DNA of 64,000 nt from Nematopogon swammerdamellus (lineage: Eukaryota; Arthropoda; Insecta; Lepidoptera; Adelidae): positions 496,001 through 560,000 of the forward strand of contig OX336337.1 of assembly GCA_946902875.1 (NCBI GenBank), read 5' to 3'. This document shows positions 20,646-30,230 of the stretch, piece after piece. Under the pieces are notes generated by a model. That model was given only the letters and a program-made list of their open reading frames with translations. It was not told the DNA's origin and ran no database searches. The first letter of the stretch is position 1, and every line of letters starts with the position of its first letter. Position numbers and translations under genes: made by a program.

Positions 20646-23600
20646 ATGGAATCTAGAACTCTGCAAAGTTCGCGTATGCAACGAAGGTTAGTGTTGAAGT
20701 CTTTGCAAGCTATTTACAAGCTAGCCACGGATATATCCGAAAGTCGTGATAAATCGCGAGTGTCTCAATTCAAAGCGCGTTTTCGAGACATAGAAAAACT
20801 AAGGTTAGACTTTGAGAATTCACACATGTTTATTGCCTCTAGCAGTGATGAAAAGGCAGATTCTAGTAGACTTGACGCGGAGTATGATGAGTTCTTCGAA
20901 ATGTTTTACTCCGTTCAGGTGCTTCACACCGACATATGCGGTACAGCAGCGGCCGAAAGTGTTGTTGACAATAAAAACAGTGCACCAGTGAGAGGTCAAA
21001 CAAAATTTCAACTTCCGAAGATCGAACTGACAAGGTACAGTGGTGTCATTACTGAGTGGACTAATTTCATTTCAGTCTTCAATAGTTTAGTTCACAACAA
21101 TGATTGCCTAAACGGAGTGCAGAAAATGCATTACCTATTTAGCACGCTGGACAAGGAGCCGTTGAATTTAGTGCGACATTTGCCAATTTGTGAAGATAAT
21201 TACACGGTGGCGTACCAACTATTAACGGATCGGTACGAAAATAAGCGCCTCATTGCTGACATGCATCTCGATGCGATCTTGTCGCTTCAGCACTTTAGTG
21301 AAATTAATCAAAATTGTCTGCGCAAGTTCGTAAATACTCTGAAGGAAAACACTCAGGCGTTAAATGCACTCAAGTTTAGCGTGGATTCGTGGAGCTTCAT
21401 ACTGCTTCATATCATCTCTCGGAAGTTACCCACAACTTTGCGGAGCATGTTCGAGCTTGACCACGACTCTTCAGAAATTCCGACTTTCAGCGAATTGCTG
21501 ATATTTCTAGAAAACCAACTTCGGGTTTTAGAAAATGTCTCGTCTAGCGTAAAGCTTTCTAGTGCAAGTAAAGGTAGACCAGGAGGCACTAGCAAGTGCT
21601 TTACGTCAAGCACCGAAGGCTGTCCCTGTTGTGGTAGCAATCATCCAGTTTACCATTGTGACAAGTTCAACTCCATGACACCCGAGCAACGGAAAGCCTG
21701 TGTCATGGAACATAAACTTTGTTTTAATTGCCTGCGCCCCCACTCAGTTGCAAAATGTACTTCTAAATTTTCTTGCCAAGTGTGTCGGGGTCGGCACCAC
21801 ACTAAAATACACATTCCAACCTCATCGTCCAACCTCACTTGTGAACCAACGTGCGAAGGGGAGGCTGCTGTGTCGACGTTCAGCTCCACAGTCCAGTCTC
21901 ACACGTTCAGCGGCGTCCACGTCAACTCTACCGTGTTGCTAGCGACTGCTCTAGTCAACATCGGTGATATTGATGGTCAATATCATTGTGTGCGTGCGTT
22001 GCTGGACAGCGGCTCACAAGTGTCGGTGATCACAGAAAACATCGCCCAGAAGCTACGACTCCGTCGGTCGACTTCCGGTACAATCATCGGATTAGGTACA
22101 TCGAGTGCACTACGCACTAATGGGAGTGTGCTGTGCACCATCAAGCCGTGCTCGGTGGGGTCACAGTCCACACTCACAACCAACGCTCTCATTCTTAAGC
22201 GCGTTGTCAATAACATGCCATCGGTACGTGTAGCTGCGCAAGTGCACGAGGCGTGTCGGAACATTATGCTAGCTGATCCCAAGTTCGCTATTTCAAGTCC
22301 CATCGACTTACTGATCGGTGCTGATCTTTATGATCAAATCTTCGACGGCAGGATGTTCAAGCTCGGCGACGGTATGCCGACTGCTTACTCTACCGTCTTC
22401 GGATGGGTGCTCTTGGGTAGAGCTCCCATCGCATCGCCGCGACGTGAACCGGTTACGTCGTTGGCATGCACGCTTAACTTGGATCTCGCGCTGAATAAAT
22501 TTTGGGAATCTGAGGAGCCTCCTCACTCCGAGATTCATGATCCGGAGAACGTTCAATGCGAGAAACATTTTGTTGAGACCCACTCGCGTGACGAGACTGG
22601 CCGTTTTGTCGTTCGCCTGCCCTTCAAGTCAGGTCGCAAGCAGCTGGGAGGAACGCATGCTATAGCTTTGAAGCGCTTTCATTTGCTTGAGCGTAAGCTG
22701 GCTCGTGATCCCAAGCTGAAGGATTTATACGTAGCATTCATGCGCGACTACTTAGACGCAGGGCACATGCGACCGGTTTCGTCTCGGGAGGGTGTCGACC
22801 GGTACCATATACCGCATCACGGGGTGCTGAAGGAATCGAGCAGCACCACAAAACTGAGGGCTGTGTTCGATGCTTCGATGCCTAGCACGTCCGGGATATC
22901 CCTAAACCATGTTTTGATTCCTGGCCCCAAGTTGCAGCAAAACATTGAGGACATCATTCTGCGCTTCCGCGTGCATGCAGTTGTTTTCACGTCAGACGTG
23001 AAACAGATGTATCGCCAAGTTCGTATGCACGAGGAAGACTGCAAGTACCAAACAATATTTTGGCGCGAGTCACCGAACAGTCCAGTTCAACAGTATGAAC
23101 TGACAACTGTCACGTACGGTGTCTCTAGTGCTGCATACTTGGCCATGAGGGTAATCCACGAGCTAGCAGTTATCAACGAGCTTGAACATCCAGCCGCCTC
23201 TCGGGTCCTGAAGGAGGACATATTTGTGGACGACATCGTCAGCGGGAGCAACAGTGTAGAGTCTGCCAAGCACCTGCAAGAGGAGGTCGTAGCCGTCCTC
23301 CAACAAGGTGGTTTTCAATTGCGAAAGTGGTCTAGCAATCACCCGAAGCTGCTCGATCATCTTCCTCCCGATCACTGCGAGACTCCACTTCGGTTCGAGG
23401 AAGCCGGAGATAATATATTCAAAATTCTGGGCTTGGAGTGGAGCGCCCGCAGTGATCAATTCTTGTATCAAGTGTCGAAAATTGGCAATGCAAACACCAA
23501 GCGTGGCATTCTATCCAACATTGCACGCTTGTATGACCCGTGTGGCTACCTCACCCCGGTGACATTTTTCGCGAAGGCATTTATGCAAAACTTATGGCTA

Positions 23601-25784
23601 TTAGAGCTTGCGTGGGATGAAACTCTACCGATAGAGTTTCTCCAAAAATGGAATTCCTTCGTTGCCAATTTTCAATCATTAAATCGAGTGCGAATCAACA
23701 GGCACATTCTATCAGAACACACCGAGGGGTGTGAGCTTCACGGCTTCAGCGATGCGTCCGAGCGTGGGTACGCTGCGGTAGTGTACCTACGTGGACGGGA
23801 CATACATGGGGAGGTCTCAGTGCATCTCGTCATGGCAAAATCGAGGGTGGCACCTCTCAAACAAAAACTTACCATTCCAAGACTTGAGCTATGTGGAGCC
23901 GTGCTCGTTGCTCGCCTCCTGGATCACGTGGTAAGGGTGCTATCGTCGAGGATGCAAGTTGGAGCGGTGACAGCCTGGTGCGATTCCAGCATTGTTTTGA
24001 CGTGGCTACGTACTTCGGCTCACAAACTGCAGACATATGAGGCCAATCGAGTCTCGCAGGCTCAAGGCCTTCTGTCCCCCGACAGCTGGCAATACGTACC
24101 GTCATCACTCAATGCTGCAGATTGCGCCAGTCGCGGTCTATATCCTCAGGAATTGGTGGACCACCCCCTGTGGTGGGCTCCACCGTGGTTAGCAGAAGCC
24201 CCTGAGGCTTGGCCCGCAGATTGCATGGCAGTCAGCGTGGAAAGCCTTCCAGGGCTACGGATTACTCCAGTCACGTCTATGACTACTGTCGAGGATTTCT
24301 CCTTTGTGACAAAGTTTAGCGCGCTGTACAACTTGCAGCTCGTTCTAGGGTGGTGTTTACGGTTTGCACACAATGCACGCCACCCTAACGACAAACATCA
24401 GGGTCCTCTCTCCGTGAGAGAGTTAGACATCGCGCTACTCGTCACAATAAAAACTGTGCAGAATGTAGAGTTTGCTGATACAATTTCAGCTCTACTTGCA
24501 AATAAACAGATTAAGAGCAACCTTCTTCGCCTAAACCCATTTTTGGATGCGCAAGGCATTCTAAGAGTTGGCGGAAGGTTGACTCGCTCAAGCTTAGCAT
24601 ACGATGCCAAGCACCCTATTGTGCTGCCTAGGGCACATCATCTCACTCATCTGATCATCGATCATCATCATCAAGTGCACCTTCATTGCGGAGCAACAGC
24701 CTTGATGGCGATACTGCAAAGAAGGTTTTGGATCTTGTCCGCTAGACGATCCATACGACTCCGGATTTTTAAGTGTCTTCGCTGCTTTAGACTTAAGGCC
24801 AAACCCATAGAGCCCTTCATGGGAGATCTTCCCGCAAATCGTATCCATCGATCGAGACCCTTTCAAAGGTCCGGGGCCGACTTTGCTGGCCCCTTCACCA
24901 TTAAGGCCTCCAAACTCCGCGGTGCGAAAACACAGAAGGCATACTTGTGCGTGTTTGTGTGTTTTGCGACCAAGGCCGTTCACCTAGAGGTCGTTTCGGA
25001 CCTCACAACAGATGCATTTTTGGCTAGCTTCAGTCGAATGGTTTCAAGGCGAGGTATTGTAACTGATATTTTCACCGACTGTGGCACAAACTTCCAAGGT
25101 GCTCGACGGTACCTCGATGAGGTCACAGAATTCTTGATGAATCCGGGCACTCAGGGCAAACTGCATGATGCACTCCGCAAGCTTCAAGTGTGCTGGCACA
25201 TGAACCCTCCGCAAGCTCCACATATGGGCGGTCTGTGGGAGACAGCTGTTAAGTCATCAAAGCTGCTCCTCAAACGCGTGATCGGTGAACAGATCCTCAC
25301 CTTCGAGGAATTAACGACCATATTTACTAAAATAGAGGCCGTACTAAATTCAAGGCCACTTTGTCCAGTGTCTAGCGACCCCAACGACCTGGATGTCTTG
25401 ACACCAGGTCATTTTCTCATCGGCGAACCACTCGTCGGTCTTCCGGAATATGACTTTGATCACACTCCTGTGAATCGTCTCACTCGTTGGCAGCTCACCC
25501 AGCAAATATCCCAACACTTTTGGAATCGTTGGCAGGCCGAATATCTTCATACTTTACAACAACGGCCCAAGTGGCAGAAGGGAGTAAAAAATATTGAAGT
25601 TGGGGATTTGGCGCTTCTGAAAGAGGATAATTTGCCACCTCTTCAATGGAGACTAGGACGTGTGACCAAATTATGTCCCGGTGGAGATGGGGTAGTGAGA
25701 GTGGTCGAGTTGAGGACGTCCACGGGGACGTACCTCAGACCTACTGTTAAGGTTTGCCCACTGCCTGACCAACATGCAGTTTAG
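20646..25784 (+). CDS. gag-pol: BEL-1 Gag-Pol polyprotein
   Basis: Single 1712-aa frame. The start is ATG 20646 in strong context (A at -3, G at +4); the frame is open upstream to 20565 but without an ATG. Order by residue (from this start): a DUF1759-type Gag region at about 100-300, cysteine/histidine zinc motifs around 325-390 (CPCCGSNHPVYHC, CFNCLRPHSVAKC), an aspartic protease with LLDSGSQ (catalytic D about 454), reverse transcriptase with a DVKQMYRQVRM block and FVDD in place of YVDD (about 860-863), RNase H (FSDASERGYAAVVY, PRLELCGA, WCDSS), an integrase zinc region (HH then CLRC), and the DDE core (D about 1412, D about 1478 in FTDCGTNF, E about 1532 in MGGLWE). A DUF5641-like C-terminus follows (LTPGHFLIG, WQ...WNRWQ). 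No internal stop or frameshift. It makes the virus-like particle proteins and the enzymes for cDNA synthesis and insertion. Cleavage sites were not assigned. Confidence 0.95.
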   Translation: MESRTLQSSRMQRRLVLKSLQAIYKLATDISESRDKSRVSQFKARFRDIEKLRLDFENSHMFIASSSDEKADSSRLDAEYDEFFEMFYSVQVLHTDICGTAAAESVVDNKNSAPVRGQTKFQLPKIELTRYSGVITEWTNFISVFNSLVHNNDCLNGVQKMHYLFSTLDKEPLNLVRHLPICEDNYTVAYQLLTDRYENKRLIADMHLDAILSLQHFSEINQNCLRKFVNTLKENTQALNALKFSVDSWSFILLHIISRKLPTTLRSMFELDHDSSEIPTFSELLIFLENQLRVLENVSSSVKLSSASKGRPGGTSKCFTSSTEGCPCCGSNHPVYHCDKFNSMTPEQRKACVMEHKLCFNCLRPHSVAKCTSKFSCQVCRGRHHTKIHIPTSSSNLTCEPTCEGEAAVSTFSSTVQSHTFSGVHVNSTVLLATALVNIGDIDGQYHCVRALLDSGSQVSVITENIAQKLRLRRSTSGTIIGLGTSSALRTNGSVLCTIKPCSVGSQSTLTTNALILKRVVNNMPSVRVAAQVHEACRNIMLADPKFAISSPIDLLIGADLYDQIFDGRMFKLGDGMPTAYSTVFGWVLLGRAPIASPRREPVTSLACTLNLDLALNKFWESEEPPHSEIHDPENVQCEKHFVETHSRDETGRFVVRLPFKSGRKQLGGTHAIALKRFHLLERKLARDPKLKDLYVAFMRDYLDAGHMRPVSSREGVDRYHIPHHGVLKESSSTTKLRAVFDASMPSTSGISLNHVLIPGPKLQQNIEDIILRFRVHAVVFTSDVKQMYRQVRMHEEDCKYQTIFWRESPNSPVQQYELTTVTYGVSSAAYLAMRVIHELAVINELEHPAASRVLKEDIFVDDIVSGSNSVESAKHLQEEVVAVLQQGGFQLRKWSSNHPKLLDHLPPDHCETPLRFEEAGDNIFKILGLEWSARSDQFLYQVSKIGNANTKRGILSNIARLYDPCGYLTPVTFFAKAFMQNLWLLELAWDETLPIEFLQKWNSFVANFQSLNRVRINRHILSEHTEGCELHGFSDASERGYAAVVYLRGRDIHGEVSVHLVMAKSRVAPLKQKLTIPRLELCGAVLVARLLDHVVRVLSSRMQVGAVTAWCDSSIVLTWLRTSAHKLQTYEANRVSQAQGLLSPDSWQYVPSSLNAADCASRGLYPQELVDHPLWWAPPWLAEAPEAWPADCMAVSVESLPGLRITPVTSMTTVEDFSFVTKFSALYNLQLVLGWCLRFAHNARHPNDKHQGPLSVRELDIALLVTIKTVQNVEFADTISALLANKQIKSNLLRLNPFLDAQGILRVGGRLTRSSLAYDAKHPIVLPRAHHLTHLIIDHHHQVHLHCGATALMAILQRRFWILSARRSIRLRIFKCLRCFRLKAKPIEPFMGDLPANRIHRSRPFQRSGADFAGPFTIKASKLRGAKTQKAYLCVFVCFATKAVHLEVVSDLTTDAFLASFSRMVSRRGIVTDIFTDCGTNFQGARRYLDEVTEFLMNPGTQGKLHDALRKLQVCWHMNPPQAPHMGGLWETAVKSSKLLLKRVIGEQILTFEELTTIFTKIEAVLNSRPLCPVSSDPNDLDVLTPGHFLIGEPLVGLPEYDFDHTPVNRLTRWQLTQQISQHFWNRWQAEYLHTLQQRPKWQKGVKNIEVGDLALLKEDNLPPLQWRLGRVTKLCPGGDGVVRVVELRTSTGTYLRPTVKVCPLPDQHAV

Positions 25785-25940
25785 ATAGGCATCACGTTTA
25801 GTTGTACATTTTTTCTTTATTTTTTTTTCTCTTCTTATTTTTAATTCTTCTTTTATAATTTCGTGGGATAGTTCATGAAGTTCATTGCTTACTTCGTAAT
25901 AATCTTTCCTTCCTTTAGAATTTTTCTAAAGACCTTAGCA

Positions 25941-25958
25941 GGTCTTTGGGGGGCGGTA
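25941..25958 (+). other. BEL-1 polypurine tract
   Basis: GGTCTTTGGGGGGCGGTA lies directly before the 3' LTR, with the G-run at 25948-25953. It is the expected primer for plus-strand DNA synthesis; it is short and interrupted by a C, as in many BEL elements. The 150 bp before it (25790-25940) is AT-rich 3' untranslated sequence. Confidence 0.7.
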
Positions 25959-26412
25959 TGGTTGATCTCTGATCAATGAGAGACAGTGGATTCAAATCTC
26001 GCGGGTATTAACATTTTTCCTGCCTACCTACCTGTCCTCCCAACCAAATTTTTTCCTTTTCACCTACCCGTCGCTGGTGGAAAATTCTACGAGATCTCCA
26101 TCAACCGGCGTCCGGGAACGACGAGCCGTGCTCTCCCGCGTCGGAAAACGGACAATCAGCGAGCTTCTCCAAACCATTTTGAATACGCCGTGCGTATCTG
26201 TGCGCTCCCGCCGAGCCCAACTTCGCGTTTCGCGTGTTTGCGGTCGAGCGCACCCCCCGCGGCTGTTAGTGCGGTCGCGCCGGAGTCTCTGGCGAGTGCT
26301 GCAGCCCCAACCCGGTGGGAACGGAAGAAGGAGCCGAGCAGGCACGTTTGCGCGCGCCTCCGCGCCGCATCGGGTGAGCCAGCGTCATCCTTTTCTCGCC
26401 CCTTTCCCACCA
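25959..26412 (+). repeat. BEL-1 3' LTR
   Basis: Matches the 5' LTR base for base apart from one C/T difference. It ends CCCACCA and is followed at once by the target duplication CACCG. Confidence 0.95.
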
Positions 26413-26417
26413 CACCG

Positions 26418-26826
26418 CATAGCCTTTCCACTTTACTATTTTCGTTTAGTCATTCTCCTCACTGTGTGCGTCGTCTACTGAAACGTTTTCATTTAAGTAC
26501 TTTGTCTAGCTTTCCGTTGTCGTTACTTTATTCTGATTGAAGTTTGCTTTTCTCCTGTTCTGTTCTCTCAACATTTAGAATAAACCGTGTTTGAGAAATA
26601 CTTGTTGAATAAATAATAGCATCGAAAAGAACGGTTTGTGTAGGTTAGGTTAGGTTTAAGTTACTTAGGTCACTAATCCTCCGAAATGTGACAGCTACTG
26701 CCCCCAACCCCGTTTTATTTCTGGTATGATATATCAGACCCATTCTTCGTGGTACGTGTTTGACTGCAGCCTATGAAATGATCAATCGCAAGGTTTTGCT
26801 TTGTTTTTTTGTTTTCATATACCTAC
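26418..26826. other. Unassigned sequence after BEL-1
   Basis: No gene recognised. A short telomere-like run TAGGTTAGGTTAGGTTT (26642-26658) echoes the insect TTAGG repeat but is only three units long. Confidence 0.4.
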
Positions 26827-27071
26827 AGGGTGATTTTGTTGCCATGTCGGACATTTCAGGGGGTTAATCTGTATCGAAAACTAAATACTTATATTCTAAA
26901 AAAAGAAAATATACTTGATTTCTCCATACATTTTCCGTAAACACCTACCTAACCTCAAAATGTAAGGAAATTTTTTTTTATTTTGCCATTGTTAGTTTTT
27001 GGAATCTACTTAGTTTTTGGTACAGGACAGATTAACCCCTGATATATCCGGCTTGTTAACTAAGTCACCCA
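26827..27071. mobile_element. MITE with about 45-bp imperfect terminal inverted repeats
   Basis: The left end, AGGGTGATTTTGTTGCC then CATTTCAGGGGGTTAATCTGT, pairs with the right end read in reverse, GGGTGACTTAGTTAACAAG then ATATATCAGGGGTTAATCTGT. The centre is AT-rich with no coding. About 245 bp in all, typical of a non-autonomous DNA transposon. Superfamily not assigned; flanking TA or TTA words are too common to prove a target duplication. Confidence 0.6.
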
Positions 27072-27576
27072 TTATATGTATATGTATTTTAAAGTATATA
27101 GGTACATATGGTGGCGGTCGATCGGGTCGCCACGGGGTGCAACGGACGGACGGACGGGTCGCATCGCTTGTCGAGCTGCGTCGCTGTCGCTAGTCGCTAC
27201 ACTAGCCCGCGAGTATTGTTCGACATAAATCTCACAGCACAGCGCATGTCCTCCTCGCCTCTCCCACCCCCCCTCACACCGCCCCCTCGCCCCCGGAGTG
27301 ACCGCGCGCGCCCCTCACCCGCCGCCGCTGCCTACCTTGCTTGGCTAGTGATGAACCTTCTTCCAATACTATCCCAAAATATCGAGCTCGCAACGAGGCT
27401 CGCACGCAAATGATTATGTAGGTTCAGTTATTGGTTGAAGTATTTATGCGTAAATCGACAGAGGTAGGTACCTATACAATTCTGCAAGTCGACCCGGTTC
27501 GAACGATGTTTCACATATCTATCATCATCATATTATAAAAAAAAAATACTTGAATAATTTTTAAAGTTACATTTGA
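27072..27576. other. Unassigned sequence with GC-rich patch
   Basis: No gene recognised. CCGCCCCCTCGCCCCCGG-type sequence lies at about 27265-27335; the open frame there is a composition effect. Confidence 0.4.
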
Positions 27577-27996
27577 ACCGCCCGTTTGCACTGATCTAGT
27601 TCGGTGCCTGTGGGGGCTATTTTAGTTACATGTTGAATATATCTTCTAGAGCTTATACAAAATAATAATATTTTCTTAAATTCCTGATGAATTAAAAAGA
27701 GAGATTCTCCAAATGTGATCGGTGTAAGGATGACATGTACTATTTGCTGATGGAGTCTGGTCAGGATCAGACAGAACGAGGAATTACGAAGGGAAATTGC
27801 AGACGTCATTAGGGTGGACAGATACTCTTGTTTTTTAGTATACTTACATAAACTGTTGGCGAGCACAAGTGAGCGGGATTCAGTAATAGTGTTGGATTTC
27901 GTGGAGCGTTCTCTATCGCTTAGGGACTTTGATTGAGCCCTAAGCGATGGGGAAGATGAGTACTTGTTAAAAGCCATAAAAAAAAAAAAAAAAAAA
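27577..27996 (+). mobile_element. LINE 3' end with poly(A) (decayed pol C-terminus)
   Basis: Plus-strand translation in shifting frames gives a LINE-polymerase-like C-terminus (LLMESGQDQTERG in one frame, then EIADVIRVDRYSC and YLHKLLASTSERDSVIV in the next). It ends after RSLSLRDFD with a stop, a short 3' UTR and a run of about 19 A (27978-27996). At least one frameshift, 5' truncation and the poly(A) mark a dead non-LTR insertion. The 146-codon minus-strand frame here is a shadow. Confidence 0.6.
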
Positions 27997-28693
27997 CATG
28001 GTACCAAATTTTAACTTTTTACCAACAACCGTTTAGAACATATTATGACCCTGTGACAAACCGATAGGTAGACGGACGGACGCACGATCCACACATTAGG
28101 ATTCGTTTTCATCTCTTTGAGGTCATAAACCTAAAAATTAATTTGAGTATGATGAATACTAACGTCGAGAGTATTTATTGAGATAAATTATCTAGAAAGT
28201 TTTAGTACAATAATTTATTTATTTTTCCTGTAATAAGGTCCCATTGGTTCCCAACGCAGCATGTCGTGTCGTTGCTGTCATCTCGCTCCAGGCGGCGCGG
28301 GGCAGCACGGCGCCGAGACGGCGGCGCGCGACGAGGTGTACAATGTACGCTCCCAAATATGTCCTCCTGTCAGCGGCGATCCAGTCGCAGCCGACTCCAG
28401 TCCAGGCAGAGAGTCAACAAACCATTTTTCTCCTGAATAATGCTTTCTTTGAGTCGACAATATGAATACAATGGGCCGAAGATAATAGTTTCCGTTTACG
28501 GAAGAGCTCGACAGCGCGAGGAACCGGCGGCGGCGGCGGCGGCGGCTCAGTTCAAATTGATCATTGTTTCATTCCACGTTTACTTGCTCACCATTCATTA
28601 CACTTGGCCGTATCTGGAACGGAAGTTGCCGAAGTACTGCTACCAGAGTGTATTTAATTTTATCAATAACGCATCAATGACTACTTCTTTTAT
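27997..28693. other. Unassigned sequence
   Basis: No gene recognised. 28240-28470 is GC-rich, has non-repetitive appearance and ends in a short GGCGGCGGCGGCGGCGGC run (28526-28543). Possibly conserved intronic sequence. Confidence 0.35.
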
Positions 28694-28908
28694 CCGGTAT
28701 GGGTCAGGGGTCCCCAAAGCACATGCTCCGACCAGCCAATATCAATACCTAGAAGGTAGGTGCCATTCTGGAGATCTTACTTTGGATTGCTGGCTATACT
28801 GGACTAGAAGAGTACATAGCGGAGTATACTGTGTGGCCGTCCGGTACGGTGGTAGCAACCCAAACGGCTACAATTTGAGCTTACCACCTAGTTAGGAGCA
28901 AGGACCAT
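28694..28908 (-). mobile_element. Rep-C element, copy 2 (5' truncated)
   Basis: Minus-strand match to Rep-C from GGTGGTAAGCTCAAATTGTA through GTCCAGTATAGCCAGCAATCC to GGAGCATGTGCTTTGG. The head and A-run are missing. Confidence 0.55.
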
Positions 28909-28982
28909 TATTTTGTATGGAGAAACGGAGCAGCGCCTCTAGTGATAGATGTGCGTACTTCGTTTCTCCATACAAAATAATG
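28906..28982. repeat. Perfect 22-bp inverted repeat with 33-nt loop
   Basis: CATTATTTTGTATGGAGAAA plus CG (28906-28927) is exactly complementary to 28961-28982. The geometry (22-bp stem, 33-nt loop) resembles a short hairpin RNA or miRNA precursor, but it could equally be the ends of a tiny MITE. The loop contains GCAGCGCCTCTAGTG. Confidence 0.7.
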
Positions 28983-29376
28983 CGGAGAACACGGCGTTGC
29001 GTAGTACGCGGTTTTGGTTAAATCTCATGATAAGGGTACAGGTTGGAAGTATTGGGAAACACACTCGCCGGTGGACTATTCCACACCCATGTGCGACAGA
29101 ATCAGAGTTTGTATTACGTCGCTCTTGTCACAGCATTGCCGGGACGCATATTTCCAAAGTATCCTACGGGAGTTCGCGAAAGCTTTTTTTATTTCATTTT
29201 TATTTTCTTTGGCGATTATCTCTTATCTCTCTTCTCCCTCTGTTATTTTTTATTGTTCTTCAACAGCTATGTACGTACAGCTCCTCGAAGTTTTTTATTA
29301 CATAATAAACAAACAATACAATACAATACATAACATTGGCCAGAATGTTTCAAAAAGACAATCGACAAAGGAAAAT
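28983..29376. other. Unassigned sequence
   Basis: No gene recognised. Three overlapping frames of 96-121 codons are open here, none with a known motif; the tail is AT-rich with ATACAATACAATACATAAC. Confidence 0.35.
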
Positions 29377-29751
29377 TAAAAAAAAAGTTTTAAAAAACAT
29401 AAAACCGACTTCCTAAAAAAAGTAAAACTAAAAAACTATTTAAAATAAAAATATAAAAACCGCCTTCAAAAATATATGAAATAAAAACCTAAAAAAAAAA
29501 CGAACCCTAGAGTTGAAGGCGGTGCTAAAAAGGCTACACAAATCACAAAGGATATTATCATCCACTCATGTTTTCTTTCATGCATCATTTTTGCTTGCTT
29601 TAGCACCGCCTTCAACTCTAGGGTTCGTTTTTTTTTTAGGTTTTTATTTCATATATTTTTGAAGGCGGTTTTTATATTTTTATTTTAAATAGTTTTTTAG
29701 TTTTACTTTTTTTAGGAAGTCGGTTTTATGTTTTTTAAAACTTTTTTTTTA
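29377..29751. repeat. Perfect 153-bp inverted repeat (Rep-H related)
   Basis: Arms 29377-29529 and 29599-29751 match perfectly by eye, including all A/T runs, with a 69-nt spacer. The arms contain AAAACCGACTTCCTAAAA, CCGCCTTCAAAAATAT and CGAACCCTAGAGTTGAAGGC. The outer arm resembles sequence at 31045-31130 (Rep-H). A transcript through it would fold into a long double-stranded hairpin. Perfect identity implies recent origin or ongoing correction. Confidence 0.9.
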
Positions 29752-29872
29752 TTTCACAGTTTTTTTTAGTAATTTTTTGCTATTAATGTACTCGGCGGAA
29801 TCACTCGGCCTTCGGCCTCGCGATTCCGCCTCGCTTTCCAATCCGATCTTGACCCAATTAAAATAGGACCAC
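29752..29872. other. Short unassigned sequence
   Basis: Contains the small palindromic stretch CGGCGGAATCACTCGGCC with CTCGCGATTCCGCCTCG (29793-29834). Nothing else is recognised. Confidence 0.4.
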
Positions 29873-30230
29873 GTCAGCCTCGATAGCTCAGTGGTGCAGA
29901 CAGTCAACTGTCGCTATTGAATGTTAAGCAACGCTGGGTGCGGTCAGTACTGGATGGGTGACCGCTGACCGTTGGAGGCTGACCGAGGTTCGGATTCCTC
30001 GTAAAACTGTAGTACTCCCTTCCCTCCTAATCTTACTTGGTGGTAGGGTTTAACCCGCCCGGGTTGGTACCACCGCACTGAATTAAACGTCGGTCGAAAC
30101 GGCTATGTAAATAGTTTATGTTTTCCGACCAGTTCAGTGTAGTCAGCACGATCAAAGGGGGAAGCACTGACATGGCACTTAGTTCACCCGGTGTTATGGG
30201 CTGACATCACGGACGTTGTAGGTGATGTTG
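29873..30230 (+). mobile_element. Rep-A composite SINE, copy 5 (best full-length example)
   Basis: Order: GTCAGCCTCGATAGCTCAGT with A-box-like TAGCTCAGTGGT (29884-29895). Next is a 5S-rRNA-like block GTTAAGCAACGCTGGGTGCG then GGTCAGTACTGGATGGGTGA (29923-29963), corresponding to the box A, intermediate element and box C region of 5S genes. Then comes the B-box-like GGTTCGGATTCC (29988-29999), followed by the family body to TGTTATGGGCTGACATCACG. It passes straight into the repeats at 30231 with no A-run. Confidence 0.75.

Larger units (their letters stand above)
19755..26417 (+). mobile_element. BEL-1: complete BEL/Pao LTR retrotransposon
   Basis: The element is 6653 bp (19760-26412) and is flanked by the 5-bp target duplication CACCG (19755-19759 and 26413-26417). 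Both LTRs are 454 bp, begin TGG and end CCA, and differ by one base that I can see (C near 20092, T at the matching position in the 3' copy). Internal order is tRNA-Tyr-like primer site, untranslated leader, one gag-pol reading frame, purine tract. Intact coding, near-identical LTRs and a clean target duplication indicate a recent insertion, possibly still competent. There is no env frame. Confidence 0.95.

Noticed and set aside
26641..26658. Telomeric TTAGG array
   Set aside because: Only about three units; chance or a relic.
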